Positions 5,798 through 13,144 of a stretch of DNA of 14,290 nt are shown in pieces. How positions within the stretch are numbered: position 1 is the first letter of the stretch; every line of letters starts with the position of its first letter. The translations under genes and the position numbers were made by a program. Source of the DNA: Prevotella sp. (GTDB taxonomy: Bacteria; Bacteroidota; Bacteroidia; Bacteroidales; Bacteroidaceae); assembly GCA_022732315.1 (NCBI GenBank), contig JAIJUV010000054.1:1-14290 (forward strand), given 5' to 3'. The notes under the pieces were generated by a model. That model was not told the DNA's origin. It made no database searches and saw only the letters and a list, made by a program, of their open reading frames with translations.

Positions 5798-7297
5798 ATG
5801 AAAGTAAGTAAGTTTATGGCTGTAGCCATTCTGATGTGCCTTTGTATCCAATCAATGCAAGCACAGCAGATAGGCTTCAAGACTAATGTGCTTTATTGGG
5901 CTACTACCACCCCTAATATGGGAATGGAAATGGAAGTAGGCAAGAAGCATACAGCTCAGGTATTCCTGGGCTTGAATCCCTGGAAGCAGAGTGGAGGAGA
6001 TCAGTCTAGGCTCCGACACTGGTTGGTGATGCCGGAATATCGCTACTGGTTCAACCGAAGCTTTGAGGGCTGGTTTGTGGGCGCTCATGCCTTGGGCGGC
6101 CAGTATAACGTGGGTGGCGTTAAGTTTCCTTTCGGGTTATTGAAAGGATTGCGCAACCATCGCTATGAAGGTTGGTATGCCGGAGGCGGCATCACAGCCG
6201 GAAAACAATGGAATCTTTCTAAGCATTGGAACTTCGAGGCTTCGCTCGGATTGGGATATATCCATACAGCCTACGATAAGTTCGAATGCGGAATGTGTGG
6301 CGAAAAGCTGAAATCTGCTCATAAGAACTATGTGGGTCCCACCAAAGTGGCTCTCTCCCTCATCTATTTAATCCCTGGCAAAGTTGAAGAAAATCGCAAA
6401 AACGATGTGCCTCAGATCATCGAGACCATTCAGCAGCCTAAGCAGAACGTATTGAAGCCGGTGCTCCAGTTGCAGGCTGTTATTGCTGAAGCTCCTAAGA
6501 TTCGCCATTTGGATAAGCGAGCCTATATCGACTTCCCAGTGAACAGGATAGAGCTGCGTGCCGACTATCGTCGCAATCCTGCGCAGTTGGATAGCATCAT
6601 CACCACCATCAATGCCCTGAAGGCAGATAAGAACCTGCAGGTGATGGCCATCAACATTCATGGATTTGCTTCGCCAGAGGGTTCGTATCAGCATAACGAC
6701 TATTTGGCAAAGAACCGTGCCCGCACTTTGGCGGAGTATGTTCGCAAGATGGTGCAGCTGCCCGACAGCATCTTCACCGTATCATCCACTGCCGAGGATT
6801 GGGATGGCTTGCGTGAATATATCCAGCAGAGTGATTTGGAGAAGAAGCAGCAGATCTTAGCGGTAGCGCAGGATGAAACCCTGACCCCTGATGCCCGAGA
6901 TGCGAAACTGAAGAAGCAATATCCGGCGCAGTATCGCAGCTTGCTTACCAACTGTTATCCGGCTCTCCGCCATAGCGACTACCATATTACTTATAAGATT
7001 AAGCCATTTGATGTGGAGGAGGCAAAGCAGATCATGAAGACCAAGCCGCAGCTCTTGTCGCTCAACGAGTTGTTCATGGTAGCCCAGACCTACGAAGTGG
7101 GTTCCAAGGAGTTCAACGAGGTGATGGAGCTGGCTGTGCGCATGTATCCGGAGGATAAAACCGCCAATCTGAATGCCGCCATCATCCGTCTGAATAATGG
7201 CGATGCCGAGGCTGCCAAGCCTTATCTGGATAGAGCAGGCGAATCCCAGGAAGCCGATGCTGCAAGAAAGGCGTATGAAATGATGACGATTCAATAA
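5798..7297 (+). CDS. DUF3575 outer-membrane protein with OmpA-like/repeat C-terminal module
   Basis: 499 residues. Residues 1-22 form a signal peptide, with likely cleavage after MQA. Residues 23-192 match the Bacteroidota DUF3575 family: GFKTNVLYWATTTPNMGMEM, HWLVMPEYRYW, GGQYNVGGVKFPFG and the end KNYVGPTKVALSLIYLI. The alternating aromatic strands suggest a small beta-barrel in the outer membrane. After a linker (193-240), residues 241-320 resemble an OmpA-type domain (IHGFASPEGSYQHNDYLAKNRA), which in OmpA binds peptidoglycan. Residues 405-499 look like TPR-type helical repeats (LYPED-like AVRMYPEDKTANLNAA). In other Bacteroidota, DUF3575 and DUF3868-type proteins are separate genes at fimbrial loci, so this looks like a fusion of the two, an inference from memory of those families. 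It probably serves the large protein encoded 8 bp downstream, as an anchor or assembly factor. Confidence 0.82.
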   Translation: MKVSKFMAVAILMCLCIQSMQAQQIGFKTNVLYWATTTPNMGMEMEVGKKHTAQVFLGLNPWKQSGGDQSRLRHWLVMPEYRYWFNRSFEGWFVGAHALGGQYNVGGVKFPFGLLKGLRNHRYEGWYAGGGITAGKQWNLSKHWNFEASLGLGYIHTAYDKFECGMCGEKLKSAHKNYVGPTKVALSLIYLIPGKVEENRKNDVPQIIETIQQPKQNVLKPVLQLQAVIAEAPKIRHLDKRAYIDFPVNRIELRADYRRNPAQLDSIITTINALKADKNLQVMAINIHGFASPEGSYQHNDYLAKNRARTLAEYVRKMVQLPDSIFTVSSTAEDWDGLREYIQQSDLEKKQQILAVAQDETLTPDARDAKLKKQYPAQYRSLLTNCYPALRHSDYHITYKIKPFDVEEAKQIMKTKPQLLSLNELFMVAQTYEVGSKEFNEVMELAVRMYPEDKTANLNAAIIRLNNGDAEAAKPYLDRAGESQEADAARKAYEMMTIQ

Positions 7298-7305
7298 AGC
7301 GGTAA

Positions 7306-10300
7306 ATGATTCAATCATGCGATAAAAATGAATATAGGAATAAAAATGCTATAAATTACGATAAAATAGATATCCTCTATATCGATGCAGCCGACGAGAG
7401 CCGGCAGATTGCCGAGGCAGATTTCAAGGCCGACCTCTGTGTGGGTTCGCAGGTGATTTTCAGTGCTGCCATTGCCGATATGACCACCGGTTCGCAGCGC
7501 CCGCAGTTGCTTTTCAAGCTCTATGGCGTGAATTACGATGAGAACAACCAGGAAACGGAGCGCAGGTTGCTGCACTCCTTCTCATCCGGCAATTTTTCGG
7601 GAAACCGTGAAGGAACTGATGCTGCCAATGTAGGAAAATGGTATCAGGTTTATGGAAAAATGGTGTTGCAGAAGGAGAGCGGTGTCAATAATTTCACCGA
7701 CTTCAAACTGGTGGTGGATAACATGTGCAAATCTACCTCTGGTGCCGACTATGCCTTCGATGATTTTCGCATTTACACCAAATCATCTAAGGTGGATATC
7801 ATCCAGAGCTCGCCTATCTGCCCTGATAAGAACACGGCAGAAGATTCCTCCGTTTCCAGCAATATCCTCACCAAACTGAGGGCTTTGCAGGAAACCATGG
7901 CGGCACTCATCGCCCCGGCTACAGAGAAGAAACTCTACTTCCGCTTCGTGGATGCCGAGGGAAATCCGGCAAAGAACGTGAACTATGGCACGGCTGAAAA
8001 TCCTAACAACCAGTGGGGAACCACCACTATATATAATTATGTGGATGATACCCGAAAGGTGGATGGAAAGCCGATGTACGAGAAAATCAACGATGAATGG
8101 TATGTGGTGCTTGCCAACAGATACTTCAATCTGCAGTCGAACCAGACTTACTATGTTAGTTTCGCCTTCGAGGATGATTCGGTGGCGGATAAGACCCAGC
8201 TTTCGTGGGGAAAGCCTTCGGATGTGTGCTCGCTCTATAGCGCCAACTTCCAAATGGTGCAGCAGAAGGTGCTGGTTACCGATGCCAACGGAAGCATCAC
8301 CACCACCGTCACCATTCCCTGCGATGACAACGCTACCCCGAAATATAACATCAAGGCGCAGTTGCAGACCGTAGACCAGAACAATGGCGGCAGCATCCAG
8401 CTGAATGGTGTGCTCTACGATTGGTATGTGGACAATGACACGACGCCGATTCTAAAAAATCGTGCCGAGTTCAGTAACATCCCGCTGAGTGTGGGCGATC
8501 ATACCATCCGTGTGATTCCTACCACCGGTTCTTCTACCATCACCCAGGGCGGCGTGGATTATCAGATTTGTCTCGATGAGATGTCGTTCAAGCTTCGTGT
8601 CGTGAAGAACGGACCGCAGTTGAATCTGGGAGTTCCCGGTGTGGCATATCCTAATAATTATGCCCGCACGGTGCGCATCGGATTGCCTCAGGTGGCTCTG
8701 CTGGCAGAGCAGGAAGCCAAGGGCAGGGGCGGATATTTCAGTGTGCCTATCAGCGGCGAGAATCTGGTGGCGGATAATTCCACTCGTCTCTATTTCGTGA
8801 AGGCTGGCGGAAAGGATCAGCTGGAACCTTCGCAGTATACCCAGGTGATGTATCTTTCGGATACCAACGACCCTGCCTATCAGAACAGGATAGGGGAGAG
8901 CCTGACGCTGGCTACGCTTCAGGATAATTATATCATGAGAAAATCCAGCCAGCTGAAGCTGAAGTTTACGCCGCAAGCGGGGACTGCATCTTCTGCGTCA
9001 AAGAATGTGCAGTTGCACGAGGGATATTGGTACGAAGGCGTATTGATATTCCGTGAGAATGGAAGCAAGGGAACCACGGTACTCTGTTCGGGCGAGGTAT
9101 ACATCCGCTTTGCGGTGGTACCGGAATACGCTACCTGGAATCCTACTGCCAACAGCAGGATGAGTGCGGCATGGAACAATGATGAGAACTGGCGCCGCTC
9201 TGACCATGGCGAGCTCTATAAGGGGGCTGATGAATATACGGATTACAGCAGCGGCGGATACGTGCCGATGAAGTTTACCAAGGTAACGATTCCAGATTTG
9301 AGCGGATTGTATTTCCCTTCCCTAGGCTATATCGCCTATCAGAAATCCACGGGCATCGCCACCCGTCTGAGCAATGCCAAAGGAGATGCAGCAACGGCGA
9401 ATATCCAGTATGACATGCTTGCCAAATGGGATGCTGATGCCGCAGATCATGGGTTGAACGCCGAAGGCAATCTGGAGTGTGAACCCTTCTATGGCAACAC
9501 CTGCGACCAGATTTACTTCAAGCCGGGAGGCGAACTGCTCAACCAGTGTTATCTGATATACAACAAGGCGTGGGTAGAGAAGGAGATGAAAACCAACACC
9601 TGGTATGCCCTCACTTCGCCTTTGCAGGATACCTATGCGGGCGACATCTATGTGCCAGCAGCATCGGGCAGACAGGAGACGGAGGCGTTCGAGCCAATCA
9701 CGTTCTCATCCTCGGAAAACAATCGTAACACCAGTCCTGTTTATCAGCGCAGCTGGGATGATGCTTCTGCCGAAGAAGTAACCTTGGGCGGCAGCTACGA
9801 TGCCTACGACTATTCGGGCACCGGCATCACATTCGAGAATCAGAATCTCAATGCGCTTTCAGCCCACTGGAGCCACGTATATAATAAGGTGGATAGGAAA
9901 TATCAGCCGCTGGAGGGCGTGGCTATCAGGATGGGAGATAAATATACGGTGGGTGCATCCGAAGTGCTGCTCCGTTTGCCGAAGGCAGATACGCAATATA
10001 CTTATGTATCAGCTTCGCAGCCGCAGAGTTCTCTATCTGCTTCTGTGGATAAGAAGAATGCTTATCGCCTGGTGGTGAATGCCGATGCTCAGGAGAATGC
10101 TTTGGGCAAGATGAGCTATTCGCTGGTGCAGTTGCAGGATGGCAACAATTATTATCTGGTGGGTAATCCTTATATGGCGACGCTCAGCATGTATAAGTTC
10201 CTGAAGGCAAATCCATCGCTACAGTCCAGCTTCTATGTTTACGAGGATGGAGCCTTGAAACTTTATGATAAGCTGGATATGTCGACCACCACGTATGAGT

Positions 10301-11040
10301 CGAAGAACGATGTGAAGATTTCGCCGATGCAGTCGTTCTTTGTCCGTCTGAAAAATGGGCAGAGTGCTTCGCAGCTTAATTTTACGTCGGCGATGACGGT
10401 AGATAGAGAAGTGTTTGGCGGTGTGAAGGCGGCATCGGATGAGGGGCAGAATCTCACGACGCTTACCCTTACGGCATCTGCATCGGGTTATCGCAGCCGT
10501 TCGAGGATCGTTCTTGATGCATCAGCTTCGGAAGATTATGATGATGCCGAGGATGCCCAGCTGCTCTATGATGCCCAGCTGAAGGAAGTTCCGGTGGTTT
10601 ATACGGTGGCAGGCGATGAGGCTGTGGCGCTGAATACCCTGCCGAATGTGGAATGGTTGCCGCTGGGAGTAGTAGGGGCTTCTTCCGTAGAGTTGAAGAT
10701 AGAAGGCGTCAATCGTCTCTCTTCTCCTCTCTATCTCTATGATGCTGCCACCCGAAAGTATCAGGAGATAAAGGATGGCGAAGAAATCAAGGTGCAGCCA
10801 AACGAACACGGCAGATACTTCCTGACGCAGACTCGCAGCACCGCAGGCATGGAAGATGTCAAGGTGAAAGAGAAGAGTATGAAGAATGTGAAGATCTATT
10901 CGCCAGTTTGGGGCGTGATGATCATATCCAAGCCAAGAGATGCCTCATCGAATAAGGTAGAGGGGTATACCCTTGAAGGAAGAAAAGTGTCCGTGATGGA
11001 TACGCAAGCTACAATAACAAGAAAGCTTTCTCTCCGTTGA
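7306..11040 (+). CDS. Large surface/adhesin-like protein, apparently truncated at both ends
   Basis: 1244 codons, 8 bp after the DUF3575 gene. I do not recognise a named family. Residues about 22-160 form a beta-sandwich, galactose-binding-like module (YIDAADESRQIAEADFKA, then KWYQVYGKMV and YAFDDFRIYTK), a kind often found in large exported Bacteroidota proteins. The rest is beta-rich, with many Asn, Thr, Ser, Tyr and Gly. The final part (IYSPVWGVMIISKP, YTLEGRKVS) resembles the start of a type IX-style C-terminal sorting domain. Two things are odd. There is no signal peptide; the first ~20 codons are very AT-rich, unlike the rest, and look like non-coding DNA. The C-terminal domain stops before its last strands, and the final codons lie in a terminator stem. 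The frame is open throughout, so it may be translated, but it is probably a remnant or a non-exported form. Alternatively the missing N-terminus was lost by a recent deletion. Confidence 0.65.
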   Translation: MIQSCDKNEYRNKNAINYDKIDILYIDAADESRQIAEADFKADLCVGSQVIFSAAIADMTTGSQRPQLLFKLYGVNYDENNQETERRLLHSFSSGNFSGNREGTDAANVGKWYQVYGKMVLQKESGVNNFTDFKLVVDNMCKSTSGADYAFDDFRIYTKSSKVDIIQSSPICPDKNTAEDSSVSSNILTKLRALQETMAALIAPATEKKLYFRFVDAEGNPAKNVNYGTAENPNNQWGTTTIYNYVDDTRKVDGKPMYEKINDEWYVVLANRYFNLQSNQTYYVSFAFEDDSVADKTQLSWGKPSDVCSLYSANFQMVQQKVLVTDANGSITTTVTIPCDDNATPKYNIKAQLQTVDQNNGGSIQLNGVLYDWYVDNDTTPILKNRAEFSNIPLSVGDHTIRVIPTTGSSTITQGGVDYQICLDEMSFKLRVVKNGPQLNLGVPGVAYPNNYARTVRIGLPQVALLAEQEAKGRGGYFSVPISGENLVADNSTRLYFVKAGGKDQLEPSQYTQVMYLSDTNDPAYQNRIGESLTLATLQDNYIMRKSSQLKLKFTPQAGTASSASKNVQLHEGYWYEGVLIFRENGSKGTTVLCSGEVYIRFAVVPEYATWNPTANSRMSAAWNNDENWRRSDHGELYKGADEYTDYSSGGYVPMKFTKVTIPDLSGLYFPSLGYIAYQKSTGIATRLSNAKGDAATANIQYDMLAKWDADAADHGLNAEGNLECEPFYGNTCDQIYFKPGGELLNQCYLIYNKAWVEKEMKTNTWYALTSPLQDTYAGDIYVPAASGRQETEAFEPITFSSSENNRNTSPVYQRSWDDASAEEVTLGGSYDAYDYSGTGITFENQNLNALSAHWSHVYNKVDRKYQPLEGVAIRMGDKYTVGASEVLLRLPKADTQYTYVSASQPQSSLSASVDKKNAYRLVVNADAQENALGKMSYSLVQLQDGNNYYLVGNPYMATLSMYKFLKANPSLQSSFYVYEDGALKLYDKLDMSTTTYESKNDVKISPMQSFFVRLKNGQSASQLNFTSAMTVDREVFGGVKAASDEGQNLTTLTLTASASGYRSRSRIVLDASASEDYDDAEDAQLLYDAQLKEVPVVYTVAGDEAVALNTLPNVEWLPLGVVGASSVELKIEGVNRLSSPLYLYDAATRKYQEIKDGEEIKVQPNEHGRYFLTQTRSTAGMEDVKVKEKSMKNVKIYSPVWGVMIISKPRDASSNKVEGYTLEGRKVSVMDTQATITRKLSLR

Positions 11041-11054
11041 GAGGAAGCTTTTTT
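11023..11054 (+). terminator. Terminator overlapping the stop codon of the large surface gene
   Basis: Bases 11023-11034 pair with 11039-11050 (12 bp, one GT wobble) around a CGTT loop, and T's run from 11049 to 11054. The TGA stop (11038-11040) straddles the loop and right arm, so the last codons of the gene encode the left arm. Confidence 0.92.
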
Positions 11055-11180
11055 GTTTACCCATACCATGTTTCTCATTTTATAAGTACCTCATGATGGC
11101 TCCCTGAAAACTGAAATAACTGAAATTGAAATGGCTGATAAATCCGCTGAAAAAACTTCATTTCTGTTACGGCCATGCGT

Positions 11181-11224
11181 CAAATGGTAAAAAAATAGCG
11201 TAAAAAAGCACCAAATGGTAAAAA
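11181..11224. repeat. Direct repeat upstream of the caspase-operon promoter
   Basis: CAAATGGTAAAAA occurs identically at 11181-11193 and 11212-11224, 31 bp apart, close to three helical turns. The downstream copy ends 14 bp before the -33 element. The placement suits a pair of activator sites, though no regulator is known. Confidence 0.6.
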
Positions 11225-11238
11225 TGAATGCTAAAAGC

Positions 11239-11269
11239 TTTGAAAAATCGAGATTATTTCTTAATTTTG
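11239..11269 (+). promoter_or_regulatory. Bacteroidota-type promoter of the exported caspase operon
   Basis: TTTG at 11239-11242 and TAATTTTG at 11262-11269 are 19 nt apart, an exact match to TTTG-N19-TAnnTTTG, and followed by the usual GCA-like context. Transcription would begin near 11276, about 70 nt before the first start codon. Confidence 0.85.
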
Positions 11270-11345
11270 CAGTAGAGAACTTCATAAGAACTCATAGAGA
11301 ACTTAACATGAACAAAAAATAATCATCTTATAAATAATAAAGAAA

Positions 11346-12077
11346 ATGAAGAAACTATTCACTGCAATCATCCTCTTTGCACTCGCACTCACTGCCAGCG
11401 CACAGACATTCAGCGCCGACCAACTTGAGAAATACGCCAAGGATAAATATGGCGACAACTGGACCAAGGCGGCTGACAACCTGCATCAGGAGGTGGCTCT
11501 CGACAACAAGAACCGACTCAACTACCAGGAAGTGATTGATTGCACCGGACAGACGAAAGACCAGATCTACGGCAAGGCGATGGCCTGGTTCAAGAAAGCC
11601 TTCAAGAGCAAGGATACCCACGGCGTGATACAGGAGGAAAACAAGGAAGAAGGACTCATCGTGGCACGTGCCTACATCGAGAAAGTGGCCATTCAGAATG
11701 CCGGAATGAACCATTATCAGGTAGACATCGCCCCTTACATCCGAGTAGACGTAAAGGAAGAAAAGGCACGCATCAGCGTATATATGGGTTCCTATCTGGT
11801 TACCGTTACCGCCGGCGGAGGATGGACCAGTGCCATAGCCAGCACCCTGGCATCTGTAGCCACAGGCGAAGAAGCCGAGGAAAGCTCCGAGCAAACCAAG
11901 GGCATCGACGAGGAATGGGACATCAACATGTGCTATCCTTATGTGCAGAAAGACAAGCACAAGAAGGCTTCCAGCAAGGCTTTCGTGATGGCTTCTGCCT
12001 TCCAGAACTCCATCATCGACGTGATGAAGGAAGCTCTGCTCGCCGATTCTTCTGAAGGCTTTGATGATAATTGGTAA
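11346..12077 (+). CDS. Exported DUF4468-like protein
   Basis: 243 residues. Residues 1-19 form a signal peptide cut after ASA, so the mature chain begins with Gln20. The region about 58-135 has the pattern I associate with the DUF4468 family of Bacteroidota (YQEVIDCTGQTKDQIYGKAM, WFKKAFKSK, then EEGLIVARAYIEK), an alpha/beta fold with unknown function. A short stretch at 155-172 is rich in Gly, Ala, Ser and Thr (TAGGGWTSAIASTLASVATG), followed by an acidic linker (EEAEESSEQ). The C-terminal helix (about 208-232) closes the domain, and the protein ends in acidic and aromatic residues. It is probably periplasmic, with no lipobox cysteine. It is first in a three-gene operon, with 14 bp to the caspase gene. 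The family assignment is moderate; location and export are firm. Confidence 0.78.
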   Translation: MKKLFTAIILFALALTASAQTFSADQLEKYAKDKYGDNWTKAADNLHQEVALDNKNRLNYQEVIDCTGQTKDQIYGKAMAWFKKAFKSKDTHGVIQEENKEEGLIVARAYIEKVAIQNAGMNHYQVDIAPYIRVDVKEEKARISVYMGSYLVTVTAGGGWTSAIASTLASVATGEEAEESSEQTKGIDEEWDINMCYPYVQKDKHKKASSKAFVMASAFQNSIIDVMKEALLADSSEGFDDNW

Positions 12078-12091
12078 ATAACAGGAAGCTT

Positions 12092-13087
12092 ATGAAAATC
12101 TATCTATATCTCGCAAGTCTTGTCGCTCTGCTGTGCATGGCGGCGCAGCCTGCCGAGGCTCAGAGAATCTCGGTGGGCAAGAAGGGGCGCGTGGTGGTGA
12201 TGCGAACCGATTCTACCAGCGCGCAGGAAATAGTGAACCAGGACGGAAGCCGCATGAACAGAGCCAGGAAAACCAATCATCTCCAGGCACTGGCAGGCAA
12301 TCTGAGGTCGGATGTGGATATCGACATCCCCGTTTCCAAGGCGAAGCAGGAGAAGACCTTTGCCGTAATCATCGCCAACGAGAACTACGAGGAGGAGGTG
12401 AACGTGGAGTTCGCCCTCAACGACGGAGTGGCTTTCAGCCAGTATTGCACCAAGACGCTGGGCATCCCTCAGGAGAATGTGCACGTGCGCCAGGATGCCA
12501 CGCTCAACAATATCCTGGCAGAAATCAGCTGGATGCAGAACATCGCCAAGGCCTATGGCGACGAGGCTAGGTTTATCTTCTATTATGCTGGACATGGCGT
12601 GCCTGACGAAAGCAACGGCACTGCCTATCTGCTGCCCGTAGACGGCAAGAGCAGCATCTTGGCCACGGGCTACAGCATCGGCAAGCTCTATGACCAGCTC
12701 CATGCCCTGGGCTCCCAGAATGTGACGGTGGTGATGGATGCCTGCTTCAGCGGATCCAAGCGAGGCGAAGGCATGCTGGCTTCTGCCCGAGGCGTGGCCA
12801 TCAAGTCGAAGGCTGAGGCTCCCAAGGGAAACATGCTGGTGATAAGTGCGGCACAGGGCAACGAGACGGCCTATCCTTACCGGGAGAAGCGCCACGGACT
12901 CTTCACCTATTTCCTGCTCAAGAAGTTGCAGGAAACCAAGGGCAATACAACCTTCGGCGAACTCTTCGACTACGTAAGGACGCAGGTGGCACAGAAATCC
13001 ATCGTCGTCAACGAGAAAAGTCAGACACCATCGGTGAATGCATCGGGCGAGTTGACCTCCACCTGGAAGCAATCCAAGCTATTTTAG
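12092..13087 (+). CDS. Exported caspase-family (C14-like) cysteine protease
   Basis: 331 residues. I start at the ATG at 12092, preceded by AGGAAG at 12083-12088, because it gives a clean signal peptide (1-23, cut after AEA). A TTG at 12071 is in frame but overlaps the upstream gene. After a variable region (24-85), the caspase fold begins at KTFAVIIANENYE (88-100). The catalytic His168 is in FYYAGHG and the catalytic Cys218 in VVMDACFSG, each after a hydrophobic strand as the family demands. ALNDG (108-112) is the conserved segment after the first helix. The region after Cys218 is rich in Lys and Arg (GSKRGEG..., AIKSKAEAPKGN), a plausible self-processing linker. Such proteases cleave after Arg/Lys or Asp in other systems. 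Here it acts outside the cytoplasm, with an unknown target. It is flanked by two other exported proteins that are likely partners or substrates. Confidence 0.9.
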   Translation: MKIYLYLASLVALLCMAAQPAEAQRISVGKKGRVVVMRTDSTSAQEIVNQDGSRMNRARKTNHLQALAGNLRSDVDIDIPVSKAKQEKTFAVIIANENYEEEVNVEFALNDGVAFSQYCTKTLGIPQENVHVRQDATLNNILAEISWMQNIAKAYGDEARFIFYYAGHGVPDESNGTAYLLPVDGKSSILATGYSIGKLYDQLHALGSQNVTVVMDACFSGSKRGEGMLASARGVAIKSKAEAPKGNMLVISAAQGNETAYPYREKRHGLFTYFLLKKLQETKGNTTFGELFDYVRTQVAQKSIVVNEKSQTPSVNASGELTSTWKQSKLF

Positions 13088-13141
13088 ATGATTCATTTTT
13101 AGATACAAGATATTTCGGATTATTCATTTTAAAACAAGATA
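13087..13141. repeat. Degenerate direct repeat between the caspase gene and the next gene
   Basis: Copy one (13087-13112) and copy two (13118-13141) share GAT-ATTCATTTT and A-ACAAGATA, with a 2-base gap and a few substitutions. The first copy begins at the last base of the caspase stop codon, and the second ends 3 bp before the next start codon. Confidence 0.6.
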
Positions 13142-13144
13142 CGT

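Larger units (their letters stand above)
11041..11345. other. 305-bp intergenic region upstream of the caspase operon
   Basis: No gene is seen. It holds the right arm of the terminator (to 11054), several CTGAAA units at about 11104-11125, the CAAATGGTAAAAA direct repeat at 11181-11224, and the promoter at 11239-11269, followed by a leader of about 70 nt. Confidence 0.7.

Noticed and set aside
5717..7307. 11-bp match AAGCGGTAAAT at 5717-5727 and 7297-7307, as possible endpoints of a deletion or mobile unit
   Set aside because: Matches of this length are expected by chance in a 14-kb window, and there are no inverted repeats or transposase genes between them.
10990..11100. A +1/-1 frameshift that would extend the large surface protein past its stop
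   Set aside because: The alternative frame runs on for some codons but does not resemble the end of a C-terminal sorting domain, and the terminator lies there. I cannot support it from the sequence.
12071..12091. TTG at 12071 as start of the caspase gene
   Set aside because: It overlaps the end of the upstream gene and puts seven polar residues before the signal peptide. The ATG at 12092 has a ribosome binding site and a clean signal.
12104..13072. Long open frame on the minus strand, 322 codons, opposite the caspase gene
   Set aside because: It is a His/Leu-rich antisense shadow. The forward strand has a complete protease with signal peptide and catalytic motifs.
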